From NCBI RefSeq assembly GCF_017592555.1, contig NZ_JAGFNS010000005.1, positions 239,241-303,240 on the forward strand: DNA of 64,000 nucleotides, in the 5' to 3' direction. This DNA is from Actinoplanes flavus (GTDB lineage: Bacteria > Actinomycetota > Actinomycetes > Mycobacteriales > Micromonosporaceae). The notes beneath the pieces are model-generated. The model was given only the letters and a program-made list of their open reading frames with translations, made no database searches and was not told the DNA's origin. The position numbers and the translations under genes are program-made. Shown piece by piece: positions 8,276-16,934 of the stretch; positions within the stretch are counted from its first letter, which is position 1; each line of letters opens with the position of its first letter.

Positions 8276-8500
8276 CCGTCGCGGTGTCCGTCGGCGGTGG
8301 GCCGGCGCGAGCTGTTGATCGTTGTGGCGTTTGCTGGCGGTGGGCCGGTGTGAGCTGTTGGTCGTCGCGGTGTCTGCTGGCGGTGGGCCGGTGTGAGCTG
8401 TTGGTCGTCGCGGTGTCTGCTGGCGGTGGGCCGGTGTGAGCTGTTGGTCGTCGCGGTGTCGGCCGGCGGTAGGTCGGTGTGAACTGCTGATCGGCGTGGC
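8274..8500. repeat. 43-bp tandem repeat, about five copies
   Basis: Units start at 8274, 8317, 8360, 8403 and 8446. The copies at 8360 and 8403 are identical; the outer ones have diverged. Each carries GGTGTGAGCTGTTGGTCGTC-like sequence. The array fills the space between two convergent genes. Identical central copies suggest recent slippage or unequal exchange. Confidence 0.9.
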
Positions 8501-8501
8501 G

Positions 8502-10016
8502 TCAGCGGGACGGCGGGTGGGGCAGGGTGACGGGGAGCAGCGCCGATGTGTGGCCGGTGGTGCGGAGCGCGGCCGTGCCGGGCGGGGTGCGCCGGAAGAG
8601 GCGGCCGCCGAAGCGCAGCCAGCCGACCGAGCCGTCCGGGTCGCGGACGAAGTCGGCGCGGGTGTGTGCGTCGGTGCCGTCGGGGGCCCGCGCCAGCACG
8701 TGGTCGCGGCGGTAGAACGGCAGCACCATCGCCTCGGCGCCGTCGACGCGGCCGCTCAGCCGGCCGCCCTGGGCGACCAGGTCGAGGGTGAGGGACGCGT
8801 GCTCGCCGGCGGAGCCGATCTGGTCGGCCACGTAACGGCCCTCGTAGCCGGACAGCTGGGCGGGGGTCAGCGAGCGCGGGGTGGCCGGCAGGTTGTGCAG
8901 GCCGGCCAGGCGGGTCAATGCCCAGTCGTCGGCGAAGAGTTCGGCCAGCAGGGCCGGGCCGCTCTCCGAGTTGGTGAGGACGGTGAGCGCGAGGCCGCGT
9001 TCCGGGACGAGCAGGAAGCCGGAGTGCTGGCCGGGCAGGTCGCCGCCGTGCTGGACGACGCGCGGGCCCTCGGCGGTGGGCCGCAGCATCCAGGTGACGC
9101 CGAAGCCGTCGACCTCGACGAACAGGGTGCCGCCGGGGCCGGGCCGCCACCGCATGGCCCGCAGTGAGCGGCGGGTGAGCAGCGGGTCGCCGTCGCCGAG
9201 GTGGAAGCGGGCCCAGCGCAGCTGGTCGCGCGCCGTGGAGTAGAGACCGCCGGCCGCGTGCAGGCTGCGCGGGATGGCCAGCGCCTCCGGCACCGAGACC
9301 GGGTCGCCGGACGCGTCGGAGCCGTGCGGCACGGCCACTCTGGCGCCCGCCAGCTCCGCCAGGGTGAAGGCGGTGCCTCGCAGCCGCAGCGGGTCGAGGA
9401 TCAGGGACCGCAGGGCGCGTTCGTAGACGGCGCCGGTGGTCACCTCGATGAGCCGGCCGGCGACCCCGATGGCCGCGTTGTTGTACGCCATCACCGTCCC
9501 GGGTGGGGTCAGCTGCGGTGCCGTCTCCAGGGCCGCGACGTACTTCTCCAGGGTGTCGTCGCCGCTGCCGGTGTCGGTGAAGACGTCGCCGAGCCAGCCG
9601 GCGCTGTGGTTGAGCACCTGCCGCACGGTGACTCCGGGGGAGGTGGCGGTCCGGAAGCCGGGCAGGTAGGCGCGGACCGGGCGGTCGAGGTCGAGCCGCC
9701 CGCGTTCGGCCAGCCGCATCGCGGCCGTACCGGTGAAGGTCTTGGTGGTGGACGCGATCCGGAAGACGGTGTCGCCGTCGACCGGGGCGGGCGCGGCCAC
9801 GTCGGTGACGCCGAAGCCGCCCACATACTCGCGGCCCTGGTGGTAGAGGCCGTAGGCGACGCCGGGAATCCGGTACGCCGTCATGCCGGCCCGGATCTTC
9901 TCTTCGAGGTCGCGCACGGCTGCGGGGATCCGGGTCGCGGCCCCGGTGGTGACCACCGCGGCGGCGCCGGCGGCCGCGGTGCGCAGCAGGGACCGGCGGG
10001 AGATCGGTTCGACCAT
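8502..10016 (-). CDS. Tat-exported serine hydrolase, beta-lactamase/DD-peptidase family
   Basis: A 504-residue enzyme of the class C beta-lactamase/penicillin-binding family. The N-terminus has a twin-arginine signal (SRRSLLRTAAAGAAAVV, ending near ATRIPA). The catalytic Ser-x-x-Lys is STTK at about residue 90 and the Tyr-x-Asn is YNN at about residue 173. HGGDLPG near residue 325 is the usual third element. The C-terminal ~120 residues form an extra beta domain as in esterase EstB and D-aminopeptidase relatives. The substrate (peptidoglycan peptide, ester or D-peptide) is not predictable. ATG at 10016 is used; GTG at 10019 is an equally possible start. Confidence 0.88.
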   Translation of the reverse strand: MVEPISRRSLLRTAAAGAAAVVTTGAATRIPAAVRDLEEKIRAGMTAYRIPGVAYGLYHQGREYVGGFGVTDVAAPAPVDGDTVFRIASTTKTFTGTAAMRLAERGRLDLDRPVRAYLPGFRTATSPGVTVRQVLNHSAGWLGDVFTDTGSGDDTLEKYVAALETAPQLTPPGTVMAYNNAAIGVAGRLIEVTTGAVYERALRSLILDPLRLRGTAFTLAELAGARVAVPHGSDASGDPVSVPEALAIPRSLHAAGGLYSTARDQLRWARFHLGDGDPLLTRRSLRAMRWRPGPGGTLFVEVDGFGVTWMLRPTAEGPRVVQHGGDLPGQHSGFLLVPERGLALTVLTNSESGPALLAELFADDWALTRLAGLHNLPATPRSLTPAQLSGYEGRYVADQIGSAGEHASLTLDLVAQGGRLSGRVDGAEAMVLPFYRRDHVLARAPDGTDAHTRADFVRDPDGSVGWLRFGGRLFRRTPPGTAALRTTGHTSALLPVTLPHPPSR

Positions 10017-10093
10017 CACGCCACTGTATCCACACGTGTCACTGACGTCGACGATGCCGTTGACGTCGGCCGATGACCCGTCTACGGTGTCCA

Positions 10094-10107
10094 GGAAAGC
10101 GCTTTCC
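10094..10107. promoter_or_regulatory. LacI-type palindromic operator before pectinesterase
   Basis: GGAAAGCGCTTTCC is a perfect 14-bp palindrome with the central GCGC typical of LacI-family operators. It lies 33 bp before the pectinesterase ATG. It differs from the CebR box at 7188, so a different sugar-responsive repressor is likely; its gene is not in this window. Confidence 0.65.
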
Positions 10108-10140
10108 CCCAGCGCAATCCCCTCATCAAGGAGTTGTGGT

Positions 10141-11193
10141 ATGCGTCGGCGTACCTTCCTCGGCATGTCCTCCGGCCTCGGCATCGTGGCGACCGGGCTG
10201 ACCACCACCCCGGCCCTCGCGGGCGGCCGGCGACCGGATCTGACGGTGGCGGTCGACGGCGGCGGCGACCACACCGGCATCCAGGCCGCGATCGACGCCG
10301 CCCCGGCCGGGGCGACCGAGCCGTTCGTCATCGGCGTGCGCCCCGGCACCTACCTGGGCCAGGTCGTCGTCCCCGCCACGAAGCCGTTCCTGGAGCTGCG
10401 CGGCCTCGGCCGCCGCCCGGACGACGTGGTGATCGCCGACGACCGCGCCAACGGCACCCTCAAGCCGGACGGCACGCCCTGGGGCACCTCCGGCAGCGCC
10501 TCGGTCACCGTCAGCGGCGCCGATTTCCGGGCCGTGAACCTGACCTTCGCGAATCTCTTCGACGAGGCCGCCCACCCGGAGATCACCAACCGGCAGGCGG
10601 TGGCCGTGCTGACCCGGGCCGACCGGCTGGTCTTCGACCGGGTGCGGTTCCTGGCCAACCAGGACACCCTGTACGTGAACAGCAGCGCGGCCGGTGTGGT
10701 GGCGCGGGTCCACCTGCGCGACTGCTATGTGGAGGGTGACGTCGACTTCATCTTCGGCCGGGCCACCGCCGTCTTCGACCGCTGCCGGATCCACTCGCTG
10801 AACCGCGGCAGCACCCCGAACGGGTACGTCACCGCGCCGAGCACCGACATCACCAACCCGTACGGCCTGCTCTTCCAGCGCAGCCGGTTCACCTCGGACG
10901 CCCCGGCCGGAACCGTCCTGCTGGGCCGTCCGTGGCATCCCGGCAACGACCCGAACGCGATCGGCCAGACGATCGTCCGGGAGTCCTGGATCGGCGCGCA
11001 CATCCCCGACGCCGCCTGGAGCGACTTCGGCGCCTGGCCGTGGGAGGACGCGCGGTTCTTCGAGTACCGCAACGCCGGGCCGGGCGCGATCGTCTCGGCG
11101 AACCGGCCGCAGCTGACCGCCGAGCAGGCCGGGGAGTACACCGCCGCGGCGTTCCTGCGTGGCAGTGACGACTGGACCCCGGAGCGGTGCTGA
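10141..11193 (+). CDS. Secreted pectin methylesterase
   Basis: A 350-residue carbohydrate esterase family 8 enzyme, which removes methyl groups from pectin outside the cell. The N-terminus RRRTFLGMSSGLGIVATG looks like a Tat signal, cleaved near ALAG. The right-handed beta helix carries the family motifs GTYLGQ, QAVAV, QDTLYV, the catalytic DFIFGRATAVFD with its two Asp, and LGRPW with the substrate-binding Arg and Trp. AAGGAG lies a normal distance before the ATG at 10141. With the mannanase it points to a plant-polymer degrading lifestyle. Regulation through the palindrome at 10094 is likely. Confidence 0.95.
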   Translation: MRRRTFLGMSSGLGIVATGLTTTPALAGGRRPDLTVAVDGGGDHTGIQAAIDAAPAGATEPFVIGVRPGTYLGQVVVPATKPFLELRGLGRRPDDVVIADDRANGTLKPDGTPWGTSGSASVTVSGADFRAVNLTFANLFDEAAHPEITNRQAVAVLTRADRLVFDRVRFLANQDTLYVNSSAAGVVARVHLRDCYVEGDVDFIFGRATAVFDRCRIHSLNRGSTPNGYVTAPSTDITNPYGLLFQRSRFTSDAPAGTVLLGRPWHPGNDPNAIGQTIVRESWIGAHIPDAAWSDFGAWPWEDARFFEYRNAGPGAIVSANRPQLTAEQAGEYTAAAFLRGSDDWTPERC

Positions 11194-11252
11194 ACCGCCC
11201 GTGCGGGTGACGACGGCGGGCCGGGACAGAGACGGCCACATATTCTCGGCCC

Positions 11253-12482
11253 GTGCCGGTCTCTCGTAAGCGCAAGAAGTCCCAGAAGTCCGCGGCGGCG
11301 GCCCGGGCGAGCCGCCGCCGCGACCACGCCCGGAAACTGTCGCTGTCCAACCTGGTCTCCGGGTGGACGGAGGCGTTCACCCGCCGGGTGGAGGCGGCCC
11401 GGCCGCACGCCCGGGCCCTGGCCGAGTCGTTGCGGGAGTCGGCGGCCACCGGCACCGCCCTGGAGGACGAGCTGTGCGCCCGGCTCGGCCCGCTGCTCAC
11501 CGAGCTCGCCGACCGGACCCCGGCCGAGCCCGCCGAGCTGCTCGCGGCGGCCGAGAGCGGCCGTGTCGGCGAACTGCTCGCCAAGGGCGACGACTACATC
11601 GGACCGGAGCATTTCGCCGAGGCGCTGGCCGACGAGGTCGCCGGCGCCGGCGGTGATCCGGCCGGCGAGCGGGTGCGGGCCGCGGTCACCGCGATCCTGC
11701 CGTCCCCGCTGCGGGAGCGGACCGGCCTGGAGGCGCCGGGCCCGGTGCTCGGCGGGCCGGTGCTGTGGACCCTCGACCGGTACGGCACCCGGTTCGCCGT
11801 GGTGGCGCCGTTCACCGTGCCGGACGGCCCGGCGCGCTGGTACCTCTGGGACGTCGACGGGTGCACGGTCACCCCGCTCCCGGTGCACGCCGGCTTCTAC
11901 GCCTCACCCGAGGAGGCCCTGGCCGCGTGGCAGGTCGGGGTCGGCCCGATCGCGGCCGGCGGCACGTCGTGGCGTGCGGCCGACGATCCCGAGCTGCTCC
12001 GCGACGTGCTGCCCGCCCTGTTCGGGCTGACCGCACTCGGCGGCGAGTCGGCCGAGCAGCACGCCGAGTACCTGCGCTGCCGCCGCCTGGCCGAGACGGT
12101 CGTGGCGTCGCTGCCCGCCCACCCGGTGCCGCGCCACCGCGAGGATCTGCCGAAGCTGGCCGCCGAGTGGATGAGCCGGTGGCCGGACGCCCAGGACGAG
12201 GCGGGCGCGGTGCTGGACGCCTGGCCGCTGGACGTGCCCACGCTGGCGGTCGGCTGTTCACCGCACCGGGTCGCCTACGTGGCCCGGCACATCCGGGAGG
12301 AGTACCGGGAGTCCGCCGGCCCGGTGCTCGCGCTGCTGCCGGACTGGGTGGACCTGCTGGCCACCCGCAACGGGGTGACACCCGAACTGGTGGCACGCGC
12401 CCGCCCGTACGCCGAGGGTCTGATCCATCCGGATGTCGCCCCCGGCGACCGTGACGCCCACCAGGCCCGCGTCGTCGAGTGA
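11253..12482 (+). CDS. Conserved actinobacterial hypothetical protein
   Basis: A 409-residue soluble protein with a strongly basic N-terminus (VSRKRKKSQKSAAAARASRRR), followed by an acidic alpha-helical body and a middle segment with beta character (YGTRFAVVAPF, RWYLWDVDG). I recognise no catalytic motif and cannot name the family. The GTG at 11253 has TATTCT six bases upstream at the -10 position and no Shine-Dalgarno, so the transcript is probably leaderless. No membrane segments are present. The basic tail could bind nucleic acid. It stands alone between the pectinesterase and a convergent oxidoreductase. Confidence 0.75.
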   Translation: MPVSRKRKKSQKSAAAARASRRRDHARKLSLSNLVSGWTEAFTRRVEAARPHARALAESLRESAATGTALEDELCARLGPLLTELADRTPAEPAELLAAAESGRVGELLAKGDDYIGPEHFAEALADEVAGAGGDPAGERVRAAVTAILPSPLRERTGLEAPGPVLGGPVLWTLDRYGTRFAVVAPFTVPDGPARWYLWDVDGCTVTPLPVHAGFYASPEEALAAWQVGVGPIAAGGTSWRAADDPELLRDVLPALFGLTALGGESAEQHAEYLRCRRLAETVVASLPAHPVPRHREDLPKLAAEWMSRWPDAQDEAGAVLDAWPLDVPTLAVGCSPHRVAYVARHIREEYRESAGPVLALLPDWVDLLATRNGVTPELVARARPYAEGLIHPDVAPGDRDAHQARVVE

Positions 12483-12500
12483 GCGGGACCGCGCCGTGCG

Positions 12501-13427
12501 TCAGAGGGTGAGGATGATCTTTCCGCTGGTGCGGCCGGTCTGGCCGATCTCGTGAGCCTTGGCAGCCTGCTCCAGGGGCAGCACCGTGTCCACCTCGACG
12601 CGAAGGAGCCCGGCATCGGCCAGGTGGGCGAGGTTCGCGAGCCCGGCGGCGTCCGGCTCGACGATCATGAACCGGGCACGTCTGCCCTGCCGGGCCGCCT
12701 CCTCTTCCAGGTACGTCTCCGCCGGTGAGGCCAGGGCGACCAGGATGCCGCCCGGGCGCAGCGTCGTCAGCGAGCGTGGCCCGTAGTCGCCGCCGATCGT
12801 GTCCACGACGACGTCGAGGTCGTGGAGGTGTTCGGTGAAGTCCGTCGTGGTGTAGTCGATGACCTCGTCGGCGCCCAGCCCGCGGACGAACGCGTGCTTG
12901 GCGCCGCGAGCGGTGCCGATCACGTGCGCGCCGCGTGCCTTGGCGATCTGCACGGCGAGATGACCGACGCCACCCGCGGCGGCGTGGACGAGCACACGCT
13001 GGCCCGGCTGGACTTCGGCGAGTTCGACGAGTGCCTGCCACGCGGTGAGCCCGGCGAGCCCCAGACCGGCCGCCTGGACGTGGGTCAGCGTGGCGGGTTT
13101 GCGGGCGAGATGCCGCGACGGTGCCGTGACGTACTCCGCGTAGGCGCCGGCCACCCGCGGTAGCCACGGCATGCCGAAGACCTCGTCCCCGGGCCGGAAC
13201 CGTGCGGCGCCGACACCGGCGGCCTCGACCACACCCGACAGTTCCCAGCCGAGCCGTACCGGGCGGCCGAGCAGACCACCGGTCGCGCGATGCCAGAAGT
13301 CGGTGGGGTTGACGCCGGCCGCGTGCACCCGGACGAGGACCTCGGTGGGACCGGGATCGGGGCGGTCGGCCTCCACCAGTTCGAGGACCTCCGGACCGCC
13401 GAGCTCGTCCTGTTCGATCGCGCGCAT
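12501..13427 (-). CDS. Zinc-independent quinone oxidoreductase (MDR family)
   Basis: A 308-residue medium-chain dehydrogenase/reductase. The N-terminal GroES-like domain includes VHAAGVNPTDFWHR, where zinc-binding residues are missing. The Rossmann domain has VLVHAAAGGVGHLAVQIAK for NADPH and a TLRPGG segment. It should reduce quinones or enones with NADPH in the cytosol. ATG at 13427 has GGGAAGG upstream; a longer in-frame version would run into the divergent regulator's operator. The GlxA-type regulator directly upstream on the other strand probably controls it. Substrate unknown. Confidence 0.88.
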   Translation of the reverse strand: MRAIEQDELGGPEVLELVEADRPDPGPTEVLVRVHAAGVNPTDFWHRATGGLLGRPVRLGWELSGVVEAAGVGAARFRPGDEVFGMPWLPRVAGAYAEYVTAPSRHLARKPATLTHVQAAGLGLAGLTAWQALVELAEVQPGQRVLVHAAAGGVGHLAVQIAKARGAHVIGTARGAKHAFVRGLGADEVIDYTTTDFTEHLHDLDVVVDTIGGDYGPRSLTTLRPGGILVALASPAETYLEEEAARQGRRARFMIVEPDAAGLANLAHLADAGLLRVEVDTVLPLEQAAKAHEIGQTGRTSGKIILTL

Positions 13428-13484
13428 CGCATGCCTTCCCGTTCCTCGTCGTCTGCGGGATCCACCCTGCCGGAGCGGTGGTCG

Positions 13485-13516
13485 GCACATCGAGTGGCCA
13501 GATGGCCAACATGTGC
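13485..13516. promoter_or_regulatory. Nested inverted repeat, candidate operator
   Basis: GCACAT (13485-13490) is matched by ATGTGC (13511-13516), and inside them TGGCCA (13495-13500) is matched by TGGCCA (13503-13508). This nested dyad lies between the divergent oxidoreductase and GlxA-type genes. It covers the upstream ATG candidates of the regulator, which is one reason for choosing the start at 13529. Confidence 0.6.
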
Positions 13517-13528
13517 AAGGATCTGGCC

Positions 13529-14506
13529 ATGCATCGCGTGGTGGTCCTGGCGCTGGACGGCGTGTACCCGTTCGAACTGAGCATCCCGGTCCGCATCTTC
13601 GGCACCGCCGCCGGTTCCGGCGGTGAGCCGCTGTACGAGGTCGTCACCTGCACCGCCGACGGCCGGCCGGTCGCCACCAGTGCGGACTTCACCGTGGCCG
13701 TCCAGCACGGCCCCGAGGTGATCGACACGGCCGGCACGCTGGTGTTGCCGCCGTTCGTGTGTGAGCCACTCGGCGACCGGGACTGGCTGCCGGAACCGGT
13801 CGCGGCCGCGCTGCGGCGGCTGCCACCCCAGGCACGGATCCTGTCGATCTGCACGGCCTCGTACGTGCTGGCCGCGGCCGGGCTCCTCGACGGCCGGCCG
13901 GCCACCACGCACTGGAACAACGCCGAGCACTTCCAGCGCACGTTCCCGGAGGTGAAGGTCGACGCCAGCGTGCTGTTCATCGACGACGGGCGGGTGCTCA
14001 CCTCGGCCGGCGTGGCGTCCGGTGTGGACCTGTGCCTGCACGTGGTGCGCCGCGACCACGGCAGCGCCGTGGCGAACCAGGTGGCCCGGCTGTGTGTCGT
14101 GCCGCCCTGGCGCGAGGGCGGCCAGGCACAGTTCATCGACCGTCCGGTGCCCGAATCGGCGACCGCGACGACATCCGAGGCCCGCCAGTGGGCACTCGGG
14201 CAGCTGCACCGGCCGATCACGCTCGCCGAGCTGGCCCGGCATGCCCGGACGAGTGTGCGCACGCTGTCGCGCCGCTTCCGCGCCGAAGTCGGCATGACAC
14301 CGGTGCAGTGGCTCGCGCGGCAGCGGATCGAACACGCCCGTCGCCTGCTGGAGACCACCGACCTGCCGGTCGACCGGGTCGCGGCCGAGGCGGGATTCGG
14401 GACCGCCGCGTCGCTACGTCAGCACCTGACCGGCGCGATCGGCGTTTCGCCGACGGCCTACCGCCAGACTTTCAGCCGGCGCGGGACTCCTCGCCGCGCC
14501 CGATGA
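13529..14506 (+). CDS. GlxA-type AraC-family regulator with DJ-1/PfpI domain
   Basis: A 325-residue regulator. Residues 1-170 are a DJ-1/PfpI-like domain beginning HRVVVLALDGVYPFELSIP and containing the nucleophile-elbow-like SICTASYVLAAAGLLDG with Cys. Residues 220-315 are an AraC double helix-turn-helix (ITLAELARHARTSVRTLSRRF, then VDRVAAEAGFGTAASLRQHL). The start ATG at 13529 has AAGGA seven bases upstream and gives the family's usual N-terminus. It is divergent from a quinone reductase with a shared dyad, so local activation of that gene is inferred. The last 35 bases overlap the convergent thioesterase gene. Confidence 0.88.
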   Translation: MHRVVVLALDGVYPFELSIPVRIFGTAAGSGGEPLYEVVTCTADGRPVATSADFTVAVQHGPEVIDTAGTLVLPPFVCEPLGDRDWLPEPVAAALRRLPPQARILSICTASYVLAAAGLLDGRPATTHWNNAEHFQRTFPEVKVDASVLFIDDGRVLTSAGVASGVDLCLHVVRRDHGSAVANQVARLCVVPPWREGGQAQFIDRPVPESATATTSEARQWALGQLHRPITLAELARHARTSVRTLSRRFRAEVGMTPVQWLARQRIEHARRLLETTDLPVDRVAAEAGFGTAASLRQHLTGAIGVSPTAYRQTFSRRGTPRRAR

Positions 14507-15164
14507 CCGCGCCGAACAGCCGCCGCGCCTGCTCGGCGCGCAGACCGACGAACACGCCGGTCGCCGCGACCAGGATCTCGCCGGGCTCGGCCGCCGTGGC
14601 GATCGACCCGGCCACGGTGACCCGGCGCCCGTCCACGTCGACCACCTCGGCGGTCAGCCGCAGCGGGGTGAGCAGCGGGACCGGTTTGCGGTAGCCGGTG
14701 TCGAGCCGGACCGTCATGCCCGGATTGCCGGAGGCGCCGGCCGCGTAGCCCAGCATCTGGTCGAGCAGCATGGCGCTGACCCCGCCGTGGGCGTAGCTGG
14801 GCGGCCCCTCGAAGGCCAGCCCGAGCGTGCAGGCGCCGATCGTGATCTCACCCTCCTGGTGGATCTCCAGCGGCGGGGCGAAGGCGCTGCCCGCGCCGGT
14901 CACCGGGTTGTAGAGGCGCACCCCGGTGCGCATGTCGTCGGCGGACGGGGGTTCGTGCCGGCCGCGGACCCGCTCGCCCAGCGGCGCGGCCGCCTGCCGG
15001 ATCCGCTCGGCGGCCCGCCGCAGTTCCTCGGTGGGCGCCTCGGTGGCGGTGGCGTGCTCGATGAGCAGCCGCAGTGCGTCGCCCAGGTCGCTGATCGCCT
15101 CCCGGCGGCGCAGCAGCGCGTCGTCGACGGCGTGCAGCCGGCGGCCGTTCTCACTGTCGGTCAC
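14472..15164 (-). CDS. PaaI/YbgC-type hotdog thioesterase
   Basis: A 230-residue protein with an N-terminal helical region (1-80) and a C-terminal hotdog domain (about 85-220). The signature YAHGGVSAMLLDQMLG is the HGG motif of PaaI-type acyl-CoA thioesterases, and GMTVRLDTGYRKPVP is the central beta hairpin. It probably hydrolyses a CoA ester in the cytosol. The GTG start at 15164 is 56 bp from the KstR operator at 15220, which it shares with the divergent kstD, so it is probably part of the steroid regulon, perhaps to release CoA from stalled intermediates. The operon role is inferred. Confidence 0.82.
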   Translation of the reverse strand: MTDSENGRRLHAVDDALLRRREAISDLGDALRLLIEHATATEAPTEELRRAAERIRQAAAPLGERVRGRHEPPSADDMRTGVRLYNPVTGAGSAFAPPLEIHQEGEITIGACTLGLAFEGPPSYAHGGVSAMLLDQMLGYAAGASGNPGMTVRLDTGYRKPVPLLTPLRLTAEVVDVDGRRVTVAGSIATAAEPGEILVAATGVFVGLRAEQARRLFGAVIGRGEESRAG

Positions 15165-15219
15165 CCTGTCAGGCTCCTACACCCTCACCCATCAGACCTA
15201 GTGAATCTCATCACACTGC

Positions 15220-15233
15220 TATAACCTGTTCTA
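15220..15233. promoter_or_regulatory. KstR operator 1 (thioesterase/kstD)
   Basis: TATAACCTGTTCTA matches the KstR consensus T-n2-AAC-n2-GTT-n2-A exactly. It lies between the divergent thioesterase and kstD genes, 41 bp before the kstD ATG. Confidence 0.88.
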
Positions 15234-15274
15234 GTTGTTGCGGAGCGGTAAACGGCCCGGCGGATGGAGAGGCC

Positions 15275-16921
15275 ATGGCGGTCACCGTGGAATACGACGT
15301 GGTCGTGGTGGGTGCCGGTGCGGCCGGGATGACCGCCGCTCTCACCACGGCCCGTGGCGGACTGAACACGGTTCTCGTCGAGAAGGCGCCCGTCTACGGT
15401 GGATCGGCGGCCCGGTCCGGCGCCGGGATCTGGGTGCCGAACAACGACGTTCTGCTCGCCGCCGGGGTGCCGGACACGTTCAGCAAGGCCGACACCTACC
15501 TGGCGGCGGTGGCCGGGCCCGAGGTGCCGGCCGCCCGCCGCCAGGCGTTCCTCACCAACGGGCCGCGCACCATCGCCTTCCTGCAACGCTGGACACCGCT
15601 GCGGTTCGCCTGGATGAAGGACTACCCGGACTACTATCCCGAGCTGCCCGGTGGCATGCCGCACGGCCGCTCGATCGAGCCCCAGGCCCTGGACGCCAAC
15701 GTCCTCGGTGACGAACTCGCCCACCTCAACGGGCCGTACCAGGCCAGTCCCGCCGGAACCGTGGTCTACACGATCGACTACCGATGGCTGTCGCTGGTCG
15801 CCCGCCACCCGCGCGGCGTCGCCACGGCCAGCGAGATCCTCTGGCGCTATCTCCAGCTCGCGGCCCAGGGACAGAAGCCGGTCACCATGGGCCAGGCGCT
15901 GGCCGGTGGGCTGCGGGCCGGGCTGATCGCCGCCGGTGTGCCGGTCTGGCTGAACACCCCCCTGCTCGACCTGCACGTGGAGAACGGCCGGGTGGCCGGG
16001 GTGCTGGTCCGGCGGGACGGCGCCGAGACGCTGATCCGGGCCCGGCGCGGCGTGGTGATGGCCAGCGGCGGGTTCGAGCACAACGAGCGGATGCGCAAGC
16101 AGTACCAGGCCGCGCCGATCGGGACCGCCTGGACGATCGGGGCGGACTCCAACACCGGCGACGGCATCGAGGCCGGTGAGCGGGCCGGGGCGGCTCTCGC
16201 GCTGATGGACGACGCCTGGTGGGGGCCGATGATCCCGCTGCCCGGCGAGCCGTGGTTCTGCCTCTCCGAGCGGACCCTCCCCGGCACCATCTTCGTCAAC
16301 TCCGCCGGGCGGCGGTTCGTCAACGAGGCCGCGCCGTACAGCGACGTCGTGCACGTCATGTACGAGAAGGGCCACATCCCCTGCTGGATGATCACCGACC
16401 AGGACTACCGGAACCGCTACCTGTTCAAGGACCTCGCCCCGCTGCTGCCCTACCCCGACGAGTGGTACGAGAGCGGCGCCCTGGTCAAGGACTGGACCCT
16501 CGCCGGGCTGGCCGCGAAGATCGGCGTGCCGGCCGGTGCGCTGCGGGCCACCGTGGACCGGTTCAACGCGCAGGCCCGCGCCGGACGGGACACCGACTGG
16601 CGCCGGGGCGACAGCGCGTACGACGCCTACTTCGCCGACCCCACCAACCTGCCCAGCCCGTGCCTCGCGCCGATCTGGCTGCCGCCGTTCTACGCCTTCA
16701 CGATCGTGCCCGGTGACCTCGGCACCAAGGGCGGCCTGCTCACCGACGCCCGGGCCCGGGTGGTTCGCCCGGACGGCTCGGTGATCCCCGGCCTGTACGC
16801 CGCCGGAAACGCCAGCGCCGCCGTGATGGGCCACAGCTACGCCGGCGCCGGCTCGACCCTCGGACCCGCGATGACCTTCGGACACGTGGCCGGCCTGGAT
16901 CTGGCGGCCACCACCCCGTGA
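15275..16921 (+). CDS. kstD: 3-ketosteroid delta1-dehydrogenase (KstD, copy 1)
   Basis: A 548-residue FAD flavoprotein that introduces the C1-C2 double bond in 3-keto-4-ene steroids, setting up ring opening. The FAD site is VVVGAGAAGMTAALTTA (residues 8-25), followed by GGSAARSGAGIWVPNN. Active-site tyrosine boxes are visible as YPDYYPE (~116), AAPYSDV (~352) and SYAGAGSTLGPAMTFG (~520). Length and all boxes fit the family. It is the first gene after KstR operator 1, followed 13 bp later by an SRPBCC gene. The ATG at 15275 has GGAGAGG upstream. A second, more divergent kstD lies at 27.9 kb; substrate ranges of the two may differ. Confidence 0.93.
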   Translation: MAVTVEYDVVVVGAGAAGMTAALTTARGGLNTVLVEKAPVYGGSAARSGAGIWVPNNDVLLAAGVPDTFSKADTYLAAVAGPEVPAARRQAFLTNGPRTIAFLQRWTPLRFAWMKDYPDYYPELPGGMPHGRSIEPQALDANVLGDELAHLNGPYQASPAGTVVYTIDYRWLSLVARHPRGVATASEILWRYLQLAAQGQKPVTMGQALAGGLRAGLIAAGVPVWLNTPLLDLHVENGRVAGVLVRRDGAETLIRARRGVVMASGGFEHNERMRKQYQAAPIGTAWTIGADSNTGDGIEAGERAGAALALMDDAWWGPMIPLPGEPWFCLSERTLPGTIFVNSAGRRFVNEAAPYSDVVHVMYEKGHIPCWMITDQDYRNRYLFKDLAPLLPYPDEWYESGALVKDWTLAGLAAKIGVPAGALRATVDRFNAQARAGRDTDWRRGDSAYDAYFADPTNLPSPCLAPIWLPPFYAFTIVPGDLGTKGGLLTDARARVVRPDGSVIPGLYAAGNASAAVMGHSYAGAGSTLGPAMTFGHVAGLDLAATTP

Positions 16922-16934
16922 TGAGGAGGAAGAC

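Noticed and set aside
8274..8500. Possible CRISPR array
   Set aside because: Repeats are directly adjacent with no unique spacers, so this is a tandem repeat.
11869..14358. 829-codon minus-strand frame across the oxidoreductase and GlxA genes
   Set aside because: It is open only because of GC-skewed codons; it reads the 308-residue oxidoreductase out of frame and has no domain of its own.
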